A stretch of DNA of 64,000 nt from Eledone cirrhosa (GCA_964016885.1 OZ024748.1:26993515-27057514), one strand, 5' to 3'; positions 1 through 17,264 are shown, counted from the first letter of the stretch. Made by a program: numbers and translations. Notes: generated by a model not told the origin, from the sequence alone.

Positions 1-113
1 ATGTAGGCTTCTACATAAACCGGAAACATTCTCCCAACTTGTAGAAAACTTATAATGAAACAATTGTTTGGAAAGAGAGATATATTTTAATTTTAATTAT
101 ATCTCATATAAAA

Positions 114-300
114 TAATTGTTTCTACTTTTGGCACAAGGCCAGCAATTATCCCAGTGCATTACTGGTACTTTATTTTATCGACCCTGTAAGGATGAAAGG
201 CAAAGTTAACCTCGGCGGGATTTGAACTCAGAATGGCTAGGGCCGTAACTCTATGCGTCAAAGCATGGCGTCGGACCCTCTACCGATACTACCAATCCAA
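114..300 (-). mobile_element. tRNA-derived SINE (family A)
   Basis: This is a full-length copy of the commonest SINE in the window, reading on the - strand. It holds a tRNA-like head with an internal promoter: a box B-like GAGTTCAAATCCCGCC on the - strand (seen here as GGCGGGATTTGAACTC) and a box A region near its right end. A conserved body follows, with the GGCACAAGGCCAGCAATT tract. The same layout recurs more than ten times, mostly in the same orientation. It encodes no protein and would depend on a LINE for mobility. Confidence 0.85.
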
Positions 301-439
301 TACAACTGGCTTTCCACAAAATACATATAGTTAGCACCCCAAACACAAAATTGGGATTATACTAACGTATATCCTAATGTTTGTTGAGTGAGATGGTTAC
401 CAGTCAGAGTTTAGCTTAAAGCTTTCTCTGTTATTGTAT

Positions 440-1183
<744 letters not shown>

Positions 1184-1243
<60 letters not shown>
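1184..1243. repeat. (TA)n microsatellite
   Basis: An uninterrupted TA tract truncates the second unit of the family 2 hammerhead element. Apparent Ile-Tyr reading frames across it are artefacts. Confidence 0.95.
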
Positions 1244-1246
<3 letters not shown>

Positions 1247-1250
1247 CAAA

Positions 1251-2170
1251 TTTATAGATATATGTATATTTATAGAGAGAGAAAGAACCATATATCTTAT
1301 GAGAACACAGTATTTTGTACACATACAAAGCACATATTTCTCGGGAGAATACGTACTTTAGATGGAAAAAGTTCTTATTCCTAAGGGCCATTTCATGATT
1401 CAAATAGAACCACAACATAGCATCGATCTAAGCAATCGATCACCAACTATCGATTTTGTTTAGTTTGTGGGAGATGCAAATCACTCATCAGAGAAATTAC
1501 GTCTGGCGAAACACGTGTCAATTATATAATAAATGTTAGTCCTTTAACTGTGAAGTTGTCATATTCATGTTACTTATTTTATATATATATGTGTGTGTGT
1601 GTGTGCTATGTAAGTATTTTTACTGTTGAAAACAAAATGTACCATCTCCACTACCTCTGATATAAAATTCTAGAATAACTGTGGAATTTACACCTGCAAT
1701 ACTGTGACATCACCTTAAGAATAAGGGCAACTATGCCTCTTCTGGTCTTGATGGTGTTATGTCCGTCCCAGCTTCTCAAACGTGGTGGGTACTTTCTTCT
1801 ACGTGGTGGGTACTTTCTTCACTCATCTTTCAATTCTGTCTATTGAATTTCTTAGCTCATATTTGTCCTTGAAACAGGTCAGTCTGCTAGGGTTGTTTTT
1901 AACAACCAACTATAATAACTGTATATGTTTTGCAATTTTTACAGTTATTTTATTTTAATATTATTATTATTATTTTTTTTTTTTTTATATTCTTTTTTAA
2001 TGTCTAGCAAGATATCACATGATCCACATGACAGGAACAATATGTCCGAACACGGAAGAGCTGAACTCCCAGTCATCACCTCCATCTCTCTCGCCCTCCC
2101 CATCTCTCTGTATTATGAGCAATTGGGGTCCCACGTGCTGGCCGCCCCACAGACCCGGCGGACAGAATGG
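1251..2170. other. Intergenic, nothing recognised
   Basis: This is AT-rich noncoding sequence with a short (GT)n tract near 1590 and a tandem duplication of about 21 bp near 1778-1818. I see no supported gene. Confidence 0.5.
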
Positions 2171-2179
2171 AGAAGGCGT

Positions 2180-3560
2180 TTCCCCGGAGGATGGTAAGGG
2201 TGGTGTTACTCCAGAGCAGTGGCAAACTGCTGGTGTCGTTCCTCTGTTCAAAAAAGGTGACCGCACGTCACCTGTCAACTATCATCCAGTCAGTCATACT
2301 AGCTGCATTGCCAAACCGATGAAATTCTGTGTCAGAGAAACATTCTGGAACTTCTGGAATTCTCACAGCTTTATCCGGCCTTCACAATTTGGATTTATCC
2401 CTAACTCCAGCTACTGTGATCGAGGTTTTTGAAGACATCATTCGGATCACTGATGGCGATTCATGAGTAGATGTTGTTTACCTTGACTTTGCTAAAGCTT
2501 TTAATTCTGTGCTACACAAAAAAGGCTTATGGCAAAACTCTCTGCAATGGGTGTGAGAAATGATCTCTATAGCTGGTTGGAGTCCTTCATTCTCAGTCGA
2601 AAAGAGGTAGTCACGGTTCTTGGACAGCATTCTGCACCCTATGAAGTGTCGTCTGGAGTACCACAGGTATCTGTTCGTGACCCCCCCCCCCCTTTTCATA
2701 TGTTAATGACATAGATGCCAACTTAAAGAATACAACAGTGCTGAAATACGCAGATGACACCAAGCTGTACCTTGAGATAAAAAGGACAGATCCTGAACAC
2801 TATAGATCTTTCCTGCAATCAGACTTGGACACAATGTAGCAATGGATCACGGACTGGCAACTCATCTGGCTGTGAACTAGTGTACCACCATGCATTTTGG
2901 AAGCAAAAACCCAGCGTTCGCATACTCCCTCCACAACACTAATCGCAAGAAGTCTTCTTGTGAACGTGAGCTGGGCATTACTCTAGCAGCGATTTGCGTT
3001 AGACAAGTACATCTCTAAAATTGTCAAGAAAGCCGAGGGTGTCTTGGCATCACTCAGTAAGACCTTTTCAGTCACTTTCCAGCTATCTATTTAAAGCTGT
3101 ATATAGCTATGGTGCAGCCACACTTAGAATTTGCATCACCAGTCTGGAACCCCTATCCTGCTTAGAATATCGACCTCCTAGAAACTGTTCAGAGACGTGT
3201 AACGAAGCGAATACCCTCCATCAGGCATCTAGCATACTCTGAACGCCTTGCTTCCCTGGGCAAAAATACATTAAAGCTCTGACGTCTGGCAACAGACTTG
3301 GTGAACACCCACAAATTTATTAACTACCTTGCCACCAACAACCCTGAGCGCCTTTTTGAATTCCACGTGTCTAACACCCGTGGGCATACCTACAAAGTCA
3401 GAAAACAACACAGCTCCCATGAATTTCGGAAACATTTTTTCACGCTTAGAGTTGCTGAAGCATGGAACAAACTACCTGCATCGGTTGTTAGCTGTTGGGG
3501 CATTGCATCCTTCAAAACTTCATTGCTTCCTGAAATTCGCCAACACTGCACCTGATATTC
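2180..3560 (+). mobile_element. Degenerate CR1/Jockey-like LINE
   Basis: Fragments of a reverse transcriptase appear in order across three frames. There is a GVVPLFKKGD segment followed by NYHPVS (about 2230-2290), a VYLDFAKAF catalytic-palm segment (about 2476-2505), an ADDTKLYL segment (about 2750-2775), and a C-terminal region with NTRGHTYKVR and AWNKLPASVV (about 3298-3550). Stops and frameshifts separate them, and a C homopolymer interrupts at 2680. The C-terminal wording is typical of LINEs ending in a LASLGL/R-type tail. It is clearly dead and differs from the RTE-like LINEs elsewhere in the window. Confidence 0.75.
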
Positions 3561-3754
3561 CCCCTCCATACACACGCACGCATGTATCTGTGTGTATATC
3601 ATGACTCATACACTGTTCACTTTCCTGACATTTGTACATTATTCTATGTACGATACTTGCACCTTTGATGAGTTGTAGTGCACCTGAGCACTTTACACAA
3701 TCATTTTCGTTATATATGTACATACACGTTTCATCATATGATCTCTATGCCCCC

Positions 3755-3761
<7 letters not shown>

Positions 3762-3825
<64 letters not shown>
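3762..3825. repeat. (CT)n/(TA)n microsatellite
   Basis: A CT run passes directly into a TA run. No coding potential. Confidence 0.95.
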
Positions 3826-3828
<3 letters not shown>

Positions 3829-3834
3829 GAAGGA

Positions 3835-4970
3835 CAATTTGTTAAGCCTTCATTACGTTTATTCTTTATTATGGCAAATATTAAACTCTATTCGTTTCAC
3901 TGGCGGATCGTCTAACCGAGGTAACTGGTGATGCTCGAGAGGGCGCTTGGCTGTTCCAGCCCACCAGCCTCGCCATCACCCGAGGTAACGCCGCGAGCGT
4001 GCTGGCTTGCTTAAAAAACTATTAGAGGTTTCCCAGTGCTCCTCGCGATATTGTTCTTTTGCTCTGGAAGCAGTTCGTTTGTCCACCCCTTTCTCCCGCC
4101 TTTTGTTGTATGTGGTCCTAGATGTGTGTATTACCTGATTGTGTGGTTTTTTCTTTCTTTTTTCCTTTCCCTTTTCTTTCTTTTTTTTTCTCTTTCTATT
4201 TGTAATATGTTGCCGGTTATGCCTTAATAGAACTATATATAATCGTTGGTATTGAGTACTCATTCTCGCGTCCACACGGATAAATATATATATATATATA
4301 TCATGCAGGCATATATACATATATACTACTTACTAAATATTTATATTTACAAACGCATATACGCACACGTGTAAATATATTTCTTGTTTTCATAAAATAA
4401 TTTTTTATGTAATAAAACATGTTTTGTTTACTATTTCATCGAATATGCTTTACAAAACTGATTAAGCATCCAAAATACACATATATACACACATAATAAA
4501 TATATATAATAATACGCATTACTGCCTGTTGGATGTTTCGAGAATACATACATGACGTACACACAGACACATACACACACCTACATACACAGACACAGCT
4601 ATACATAACGACACATGCATGCACACACAACCCAACATATGCAGACACTTACATATATGTATACAGACAAACACCAACACATATATAGACATACACACAC
4701 GCACATTATCGCGCATACGCATCATGTGAAAGAGGTAGAGGAAGCTTAAATTGGGAAGAAGGGAGGGTGGGGATCTTAGGCTGTTTTTTTACAATTTAAC
4801 GATGAAAAATAAAAGCATATAATTTGTTATTTAAAACCACAATGCACAGATTTACGAAAATAATGGTTGCATAGCCATGACGGAAAAGAAAACACCAAAC
4901 AACAACAAAGTGTTTAACGTAAAACGAGAAAGATCGAAAATATTTAAAAAATAAATTCAAAAAAATAAAA
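3835..4970. other. Intergenic, no gene recognised
   Basis: This stretch contains a moderately GC-rich patch (about 3900-4010), pyrimidine runs near 4140-4200, and CA-rich low-complexity sequence at 4555-4700. Short ORFs here are low-complexity shadows. It lies upstream of the HSPA8 promoter. Confidence 0.5.
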
Positions 4971-4977
4971 ATTTGTT

Positions 4978-5030
4978 CTCTTCCAGAAGGTTCTGCTGCG
5001 CGTTGATTGGTTAATAAAAGTGACGTCATT
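4978..5030 (+). promoter_or_regulatory. HSPA8 promoter: HSE, CCAAT, TATA-like, CRE
   Basis: A perfect three-unit heat-shock element, TTC-nn-GAA-nn-TTC, spans 4981-4993. An inverted CCAAT box (ATTGG) is at 5006-5010 and a TAATAAAA TATA-like tract at about 5012-5019. A perfect palindromic cAMP response element TGACGTCA is at 5021-5028. The cluster lies just upstream of the inferred noncoding exon 1 of HSPA8. The combination implies basal plus HSF1- and CREB-type control (inference from motifs only). Confidence 0.75.
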
Positions 5031-5039
5031 GAATCTGTT

Positions 5040-5140
5040 TAAGCGAAACTACAACGAGAAGCAGTCAGTCTTTTCAGACATTGCTTCACTTGCAATTGGT
5101 CTACTGTCGCCAAGGCTCCGTGCTTCAGAAGGCAATTCAG
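5040..5140 (+). other. HSPA8: HSPA8 noncoding exon 1 (5' UTR)
   Basis: The start is inferred from the TATA-like element at about 5012. The end is placed at a CAG|GTATTC splice donor at 5140/5141. It contains no ATG in frame with the protein. The next exon begins at an acceptor (TTTTTCAG) at 7105 one base before the start codon, so a separate upstream 5' UTR exon is required. RNA reads would fix the transcription start and donor. Confidence 0.55.
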
Positions 5141-6056
5141 GTATTCACAACACTCTTAACCTATCTATATATTATCTTCCCTTGTTCTTTGGATCCTTTA
5201 CTACATCTTTGTCTCAACATCGATTATGTTTCTTTTGATGCCGTTACGTTTCTTTCAGGATCTGGAAGGAGACCTTTCATTTCTTTCGGTATCTTCTTAG
5301 TTTTCGCTTTTTACCATTTATGATTCTCGAACAATCTTTCTCCTCCTCTTTCTCACCTAATTTTTCATTTCACCTAAATTCTTCCCTTAATAATAATATT
5401 TATATGTAAAGATTATAATTGTTATTATACCATTTAATTTTAAATGCTATTGAAAAAAAAAAAAAATTCGACATAAATAAACATTGCAATTTTCACTGAC
5501 TTTTTATTAAAACTTACCATCCTCCACCGCTGCCACCATTCTGCTGGTTCTAGAACCATCTTGATTTGGCATGGTTCCTCTCTCTACATTATATTAATAA
5601 TTGATCACTTAAAGCCTTTAACTAAAAACAACAGGGAAACATTGACAGTGAGTGATGAGTGCCACAGCATATGTTTACATTACCTCCTTCACTGGGCTGT
5701 TGCTGTTAATATATATCTCACATACAATGGTACTGCACCATTATTATTATGGTTTCTTTACCATCACTAAAAGATGCTATAATTATTGCAAAATACCTAG
5801 ATAGATATTTAATTTTTTTATTTTTATTTTATTAATGCGAATGCAGAAATGGAAATCTTATATGCATATCTTGTTTTAATATTCCTCATTAAGTTTGCAA
5901 CGAATTTATATATTTATATGAATGTACATGTAAAATGAAATTGTTGTTTTAGTTTATTTTTACGAAATTTAATTTGCAAATATTTATTGCAATTGATTTA
6001 GCATGTCACTGCAAACGTAATGTGTGTAGCTATGAAGAATTTCGAGAGAAAGCTAT

Positions 6057-6077
6057 GGAAGATCTTGGAATGTTCTT
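6057..6077 (+). promoter_or_regulatory. Candidate intronic heat-shock element
   Basis: Inside HSPA8 intron 1 the 5-bp-phased units GAA (6058), TCT (6063, imperfect), GAA (6068) and TTC (6073) form a four-unit HSE-like array with three perfect units. It may be a second HSF1 site about 1 kb downstream of the promoter. The motif is short and could arise by chance. Confidence 0.4.
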
Positions 6078-7106
6078 CGGTTCAACTCGTGCTGCGGCTT
6101 GTCTATGTATAAATATATGTATATATTTATACATATGTTGATATGTGAGTGTGTGTGATATAATTGCTACTGCTGCCAAGTCTGGCTAGAAAGGAAATCT
6201 AATCAGGTGTATGTATATGTATGTGAAATAGTTTGTCTAGATACACATAGATATAACACCACCTTGTATATACATACACATATGTGTGTGTGTCGGTAAT
6301 GTAAATGGTGAGAGAGAATGAAACGTTATCTTGCAGTAATCGTAACAACTGTCAAAGAAAGAATTATACCATCTGGAAGATGGTATTTTTATTGCTTAAT
6401 GATGCCGGAACTAACCATTCCTACCCATCATTTGATGGTTGACACTTAACAATATTAAGATGGATTGACAACCATCGTATTACCTCTATATATTTTCATA
6501 TATATATCGCAATGCTTGTGTTGATGGCTGTTATAGTTTGAGAACCTCTAAAAAGCTTCTATTGTATGCATGAAATTTTATAAATAACTAAAGGTATCTT
6601 ATTTTACATATACTATATATATAGTTATATATAACATACCTGTATGAATATATCATTTTGGAAAGCTGATACCCCTAAAGTATGTCCTAATGTAGTTCAT
6701 AGTGGTATGTGTGTTTGAGTTGTTTTGATGATTTTACAAGTTGGCTAAGAAGGAATTTAAGGGTAAATCTTGCTTGAGGCTTGACATAGATTAAAATAAA
6801 ACAGAAACATTGTTTTATCGCCGGGTTTATTTTTTTAAAGGCCATTTTAACTAGTTTTAAATGTCATGCTGTCCTAATGTCAACACCGAAAGTCGTTTTA
6901 AGTGGGACAAGTTATTTTTAGTCGTGAAACGCCTTGATTGTTACATTTTCACTTTTGTATTAACGTCTTTTTTATTTATTTTCTATACAAAAGTGGGTTG
7001 CTATGTTGTGTAAAATGGTATAATTATTTGTAATTGTGCTTTAATGTTTTGTTTTTCTTATTTCTCTAATCTGATTTAGATATTATATATTTGTTTGTTT
7101 TTCAGA

Positions 7107-11090
<3,984 letters not shown>

Positions 11091-11289
11091 AAAAACCTTT
11101 TTTATTCTCTATTAAGGGCACACCATCATAAAGTTGCTTCCTTGTATTTATTTTAACTTTTTTTTTTTTTTTTGTATAAGTTTTTCAATGAAAAGAGTAT
11201 GTTAAGATCTCTCAGAAATGAGAGTACATTTGTCTTTGAGCTTCAAATTAGGTGCACATTTGACCTGCACCTTCCACTCTAGCAAATAT

Positions 11290-11543
11290 AATAAAGGTTT
11301 ATTTCCTCAGATAAATGTAATACAACTTCATAGCTTTGTTTATTGTTTATAGACTCTTAGGACTAGTAAACTGAATCTTACTAATTACTTTATTTAGCTT
11401 TATTTATAGTCCCCTAGATTTTATGCCAAAATCACTTTTTTCCTTCCCCTTTCTACAAATAAGTTTGCTTATAAATTTAAATTATTTATAGTTGTCAAAC
11501 TCCAATTGTTAATGCTAAAAAGTTCATGTCTGATTCAAATAAA
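11290..11543 (+). terminator. HSPA8 polyadenylation signals
   Basis: AATAAA occurs at 11290-11295 and again at 11538-11543, about 200 and 450 bp after the stop codon. The second is followed by a G/T-rich stretch (GTGGGTTTTTTGT), typical of a cleavage-polyadenylation downstream element, so it is the likelier main site. Two alternative 3' ends are possible. Confidence 0.6.
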
Positions 11544-11909
11544 ATATAAAATTAATCATTGTTTCCAGTGGGTTTTTTGTCCTTTATTTGCTGCCAATAT
11601 TCCTATGTTAATTAGTAAGGTCAGCAATTTTCTATAGATTAAGAATTATGTTTTAAGAGGGGGGCACTATTTGGTAATGGTGAGAAAGCAGTCTTCATAA
11701 ATTTGGTATGGAAGATACAATAAGTTGAAATGGTTATAGGTAATTAACCTGGAAGTAAACAACTTCCTTTGTAATGGGTTGTGACTTGACATTCAGTTGC
11801 TACTCTACTAAATTATATTACCTGTATTCACTCATGTTCATATTTCAGGTATTTAGAAATTTGTAGTCAGTGAAAATATATATAGCAAACAACAGTATGA
11901 CATAAATTA

Positions 11910-11915
11910 TTTATT
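11910..11915 (-). terminator. Poly(A) signal of the small - strand gene
   Basis: AATAAA on the - strand lies 44 bp past the TAG stop at 11959-11961. It supports the exon ending at 11959 as the terminal exon. Confidence 0.5.
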
Positions 11916-11958
11916 TAGACTTTCAAAGACAACTGTTAGATTATTTTGTTGGAAGTTT

Positions 11959-13506
11959 CTAGATACTCACTATGTTGCTTTTTAAGAACTTATCCATACT
12001 TTGGACAAAGTCCAAACTTGTGAATTGGTTCCATATTTCTTCATCCACTTCAGGTTTTTTTAATTTCTTGGTTCTGGTTAACAGATTGAGGTTGTAATCA
12101 ACTTTCTTTTCTAACCGCTCGATGTGGTTCCAGATATCTTTCTGTGGCTGCTCTAGCCATTTTTTCTGAAATAGTTGATTTAACCCTTTTATTACCACAC
12201 TTCTTATAAGACTGTCTATGATTTTGAAAATGATAAAGAATTTAGAGGGATAATATAACTTGTTATTAAACTAGTGTTTGGAGCATATAAAGTTTATATC
12301 AGGCATGGGCATCCTTTTTCAAGCAGTGGTATGCATAGGGTATGGCTGACCACACTACAAGGCAATTTGAAATTAGGTGTGCCAAACAGGCTACAATTGG
12401 CCCATGACTGGTGTAGAACCAGGGGTGATTTTGGTATCAAGAGTTAATTTTTTGGTTATTTAATGCTACATAGAATGGCAATGGAAATACTGATAGGTGA
12501 CCTAACTAGTTTCCCCCATTTGGCAAACCCTTCTGTTTTTACAATGTAAACACAGTGAGTCAGTTACATAAGATGTCTACTGCTTGATGTATCATTGTTA
12601 ATTCTTTTGTGACCATATTTCTAATGACTACCTTTCTTTCAATTAGTTTTAATATAAAGATTTTGATTTTGTTTTTAGTAAAATAACTGTCACTCCATAT
12701 ATTATGCTGTTGTTAACCAATAGAATTCATTGAGATTTCAATTTCTTAAGACACACTGTTTATGATTTTCAAATAATTTTGAAAATAATCAAGAATTTGG
12801 AAAGATTTAGTAAATTAATGAAGGTCCTTGCATAAAATGATGGAAAGTTTTCAGATAACATTCCACTGATGTATCCTTAATATAATTCTCAGAGAAATAC
12901 AGTGTGACATGAATTACAGGCATTGTCCATCCAAAGGACCCTACAATTGCTAAGCAAACTTAAACATTTGGCTATGCTGCATCCACAACTAGAGTAAAAA
13001 ATATTCTTTTATTGATTTGTCTGGGGCACTTTAATGATTTATACTAAACCCCCAGTACATATTTTTTTTTTGTGATCTTTGTTGAGCCACTAGGTTATGG
13101 GATATGTGTACGCACACACACAGGGCTTCTCAAATTTCCGTCTAAATTCTACAAACAAGGCATTTGTCAACACGTGGCTAGAGTACGACAGGTGGCCATG
13201 TTGCTGTTCAGAACTCCAGTCATTGTAAAGTGAACTACTTAACCACATTGAAAGAAGAAAAAAAGATGTGATTTTGACTTAGTGGAATGGTTATCTACTA
13301 CTTACAGTCTGCTTTTTCTTTGTTTCTCTTTTCTCTCGAATTATTTGTGCCAAGGTAAAACTTTGTGGTTTTATAGTTGTTTCTTGTTTTGCTTTAAAAG
13401 TTTTTGGCTGAAACAGTTCCAGATGTTTCTCATGTTCATGTTTATTATGTTCTTTTATTTTCTTTCTCAGTTTTTCCTTTGGTATTCTCTGGTCTTTCTT
13501 AGCCAT
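11959..13506 (-). CDS. Uncharacterised lysine-rich small protein, 2 coding exons
   Basis: Exon A (13506-13306) starts with MAKKDQRIPK and ends at a perfect ACT|GTAAGT donor. Exon B (12165-11959) begins after a TTTCAG acceptor and ends at TAG. Both joins are phase 0 and give 135 aa. The N-terminal half is very basic (RKKIKEHNKHEHEKH, then a KPQSFTLAQIIREKRE stretch). The C-terminal half looks helical or coiled-coil, with IWNHIERLEKKVDYNLN and a WNQFTSLDF segment. I do not recognise the family. An acceptor-like TATTACAG sits one base before the ATG, so a 5' UTR exon is likely. Further internal exons in the 1.1-kb intron cannot be excluded. It is convergent with HSPA8, the two 3' ends being only a few hundred bp apart. 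Canonical splice sites and the poly(A) signal support a real gene. Confidence 0.55.
12300..12420. repeat. Possible decayed hAT-type repeat
   Basis: The CAGGCATGGGCA start and GGCCCATGACTGG end resemble the CAGGGG...GGCCC ends common in hAT MITEs, but the copy is badly decayed. It lies in the intron of the small - strand gene. Confidence 0.3.
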
Positions 13507-13532
13507 TCTGTAATAGTAAATAGTTTATATAT

Positions 13533-13616
13533 ATGACCTGGCATTGCCCACAACAGGACAACTCGTCTAACCCATGCAGAGTGGAAGAATGGACGTAAAA
13601 TGGTGGTGATGATGAT
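13533..13616 (+). mobile_element. RTE-like LINE 3' tail fragment
   Basis: The text CGTCTAACCCATGC...GTGGAAGAATGGACGTAAAA followed by (GATGAT)n is the extreme 3' end shared by the RTE-like LINEs and their SINE in this window. It is truncated to under 100 bp. Confidence 0.75.
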
Positions 13617-13679
13617 ACATATAGATATATATATCTCGACTTTCGTCAAATGTTTCCATTGGTCTTTCCAATTGCTAAT

Positions 13680-13835
13680 ACTATCTATCAGTTGCAACTT
13701 CAGGTAGGAGCAACATGAAATAAAGCGCCTTGCCTAAAAACATACCGCAACATCCAATCCAGGAATGGAACACAACTTCACGATTGCGAATCCAATTCTC
13801 TAACCACTCAGCCATGCGCAGATATAACTTTATGC
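13680..13835 (-). mobile_element. tRNA-derived SINE (family B) fragment
   Basis: On the - strand it reads as a tRNA-like head (GCATGGCTGAGTGGTTAGAG) followed by a body with CTTTATTTCATG, resembling the SINE at 46743-47060. It is diverged and lacks the 3' tail. Confidence 0.55.
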
Positions 13836-13999
13836 TTCAGATGCTAGCACACTTCTGTAACACATTACCCCAAGAACATGAAATAAGATATTGTAAGTTG
13901 GTTGAAGAATTGAAATCTTGTTACTGGGTTTCAGATTTTCATAATGTGGTTGTCGGAGGAAGCATAAATTAGGTTTTAGTGATAGGTACTTTGTCTTGT

Positions 14000-15080
14000 T
14001 TGAGTATTTTGTTTACCATTGAGGTTGTTAGTGTGGTGGTTACTCTTGATCAATCAGTTAAGACCAAGACTTCTGACATACATAACTAATTCTTTATATA
14101 TATCTGCATGGATAGAAACCAAGCCAAAATCACTTCTGTGTGAGCAAGACATGGTTTGTCTCACGAGACAACTCGTCTACTGTCCATTTTTCCACACTAA
14201 CATAAGTTAAATAGTGGTGATGATATCTCTGCATGTATCTGATTTATAATAGGTACATAATTCTTCCCAGCAACTAATTTCATTAAGGAATATTCTTTAT
14301 TGAAATCTATTAGCTCTAGTGCAATACTGTCTCTTAAAAAATACATGTTTAACCATTTTGTTACCATATTTTGAATGGAAGATTGCCTTTGATTTTCAAA
14401 TACTTTTGAAAATACTCTAGAAATTGGAGGGATTTAGTAACATGAGTTTTACATTATTAAGCTTGTTTGGAATATTATTTAACAATAGTTCTTATATAAA
14501 ATTATGATGGAAGGTTTTTAGATAAATATTGTTTAGTATTGTAGAACCAGATGTGGTTTGGTATGAAAATTATAAGGCAGTATCTCTCAGAAATGTGTTA
14601 ACAAAACGGTTACTCTGTTAGATTTATTGGGGAGATACAAAGAATTACTACGCCAAGTTTGAAAGTGAGTTGCAGACTTGGTTGTTTTTTTGTTTTTTTT
14701 TGTGATTACATACTTGTGTACATATTACACATATTTGCTGAGAGCAGGTGATGACAACACAGATATGGTAACAGGATAAAAACAAAACTAAATATACATA
14801 CATCTGAAATTATGCAGTTTAATGCCAAACGTGACATTACCTTGAACAAACCTAAAAAAAAGATAAAGTGTTTAGTTAATTGAATGAGCTGTTTGAACCT
14901 CATAGGTAAGACACAAGATTGAGACAAGTGATTACTTGCTGTAACTGAAGCCCATTGATAAGTATTTTTGTGGTTTTCCATACAAGTATGGGTTGGATGA
15001 CATTTTTTGAGACAGGTATTCTACACCAACACACATTTATCTTTGGATCTTCACATCTAATTGCTGAGCTTCAAAACTTA
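14000..15080. other. Intergenic, nothing recognised
   Basis: AT-rich sequence without a supportable gene. Short ORFs here show no conserved motif. Confidence 0.5.
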
Positions 15081-15084
15081 TGGG

Positions 15085-15330
15085 GCTATGTTTAATGATG
15101 AGGATGCTTGATGTGCAATCATAATGTCATGGGTTTGGTTCCATGTTGCGTTGTTTTTGAGCAAAACATTTATTTCACGCTGCTTCAGTACACTACATTC
15201 AGCTGTAGCTGGGGAGTTAATCCAGCAATAGACTGGTGTCCTGTCCAGGAAGAGTGTTATATTCTCAATTGCTTAACGCAAAGGAAATAGGATAAGCACT
15301 AGCTTGATGAGCCTTTGGCTTAAAACAGAC
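15085..15330 (+). mobile_element. Diverged tRNA-derived SINE (family B)
   Basis: A tRNA-like head with GGATGCTTGATGTGCAATCA and a box B-like GGTTTGGTTCCATG is followed by TTGAGCAAAACATTTATTTCACGC and CAGCTGTAGC, the same order as the better preserved SINE B copies. It is old and mutated. Confidence 0.5.
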
Positions 15331-15826
15331 TTTAACTTAACTATTGGTATAATGATGAATGGATTAATGTGGTCGTTAGTAATAGCAGCCAAGTCTGCCT
15401 AAATTAATCATTATTGTTTGGAAAACAGGACAAATTACTGCATTGCTTCTAACTACTCAAGTAGAGCTGATAATGTCAATATCAAAAATATTGTTGACAT
15501 TCAGATATATCTTATCAACACAGATTCAAAGCCTTCACCAAAAATAAAAGATAATGTTATCTCTTCATTAGAAATACACAAACACTAATCTCAACATGAA
15601 ACAATATCTGAAGCACAATTACACATACAGAACATACAAAGGAATAGAATGTATTAAATGCAAAGTTACATACTATCATACTTATCATCATCATATAGTG
15701 TTTGTCTTCTCTGTAAAGGTTAGATGGATCTTTAGAGACCAAATCAATACTATAGTGGAACTGACCTATAAGATGGGCCTGGGGCTTACATCTTGCTTAT
15801 ATACATTCCTGCACTCTACTGAGTGC

Positions 15827-16810
15827 ATTTTATCCTGACATCAGCAGTGAGGAAGTTGTCACAGGATACTAGCTCCTGTTGCCCAGATGGTTCTATAGAA
15901 ATAGTGGACACTTTCCGTTACCTGGGTGACAAAATCAGCAGTGGTGGCGGGTGCTCTGAAAGTACAGTAGCCAGAGTCAGAACGGGATGGAAAAAGTTCA
16001 GAGAGCTTATACCGCTGTTGGCCACAAAAGGTTTCTCTCTAAAACGGAAAGGCAGATTGTATGATGCCTGTATATGAACAGCAATGTTACATGGCAGTAA
16101 GACATGGGCATTGTGTGCAGAGGACCTGCGCAGACTGGAAAGGAATAAAGCATGCATGCTCCGTTGGATATGTAATAGTAATATACGCGAACGGCAAAAC
16201 ATTAATGAACTGAGAAATTAGGAATAAGAGGGATCAGATGCTGTTTACTTGAGAGAAGACTACGTTGGTATGGTCACGTGATGCGCATGAAAGATGACAG
16301 CTGCATAAAAAAGTGCAGGCCAATCAAATTGATGGAAGTTACGGAGAAACAGAAAAACCTGGACTGATCTGATAAATTCCAACCTTACACACTTGCACCT
16401 CTCTAAGACAATGTTACTGGACCGAGATCTTTGGCGCCATGCAGTAGTACAGAAGACTTGCCTTGCCTATGTACAAAGCGAAACCTACAGTCAGTAGGCA
16501 CCTCTTCACCAAATATATACCCCAACCCACTCCCACCAACACCACCCTTTCTCTGTAAAGTTATGTTAGTACCACAACATCTAGTTCAAACTACTGAGGT
16601 TGTGCAGGTGTCACAACAAAAAAACAGTCCACGCTGTAATGTGGCCGTGTAGGTAACATGGTAAAAATCCTCCAGTCCACACTGTAAATGTGGTTGGTGT
16701 TAGGAAGGGCATCCAGCCGTAGAAAACCTGCCAGATAGTCCTATACAAGCGAGACACGGTCACCCGACCAATCTTGCCTCAAGTGGGACAATTTCTGTCT
16801 AACCCATGTT
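15827..16810 (+). mobile_element. RTE-like LINE fragment, C-terminal part and 3' UTR
   Basis: Reading on the + strand, the segment encodes the region after the PHD-like finger: [32 protein letters not shown] and GRLYDACI, then a stop at 16075-16077 and a decayed continuation to about 16460. The shared 3' UTR (TTGGTGTTAGGAAGGGCATC at about 16695) follows. It is 5'-truncated and non-functional. Confidence 0.85.
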
Positions 16811-17264
16811 CCGTTTCCTTTTTCCCCTTTCGCCTACTCTGAGGCAGCCCATCGGGCTTTTGTAGCCTCAGTACCTTCACCCCAGTAAATTTTATATAGC
16901 ATTGGCCGCTTTCTAACTACCCTAATGTCATACACACTCCTTAGAATTTGGTGTATAGAATTCACTTTCAATGCTTGACCGGCTCCACCCACTCCCTCAT
17001 TGTTCTACAGTTAAGTTCAGCCACCCCCACCTCCCACCCACTGCCATGAAAGATTTAATTGTGTTTACAAGAAATTTTGACCAATCCTTTTGACAACTAC
17101 AATCTTCCCATATAAGGAATTACCCCTTGAAAAGTTTGGCTATTTATTTACCAAGCTAAAAATTCTAATTTAGTCCAGAAATAGCTGTTGAAACGGCTTG
17201 AGCTCTGCGTCGGGGTTAAACATTTTCCTATATGTATATATATATATATATATATGCATATATA

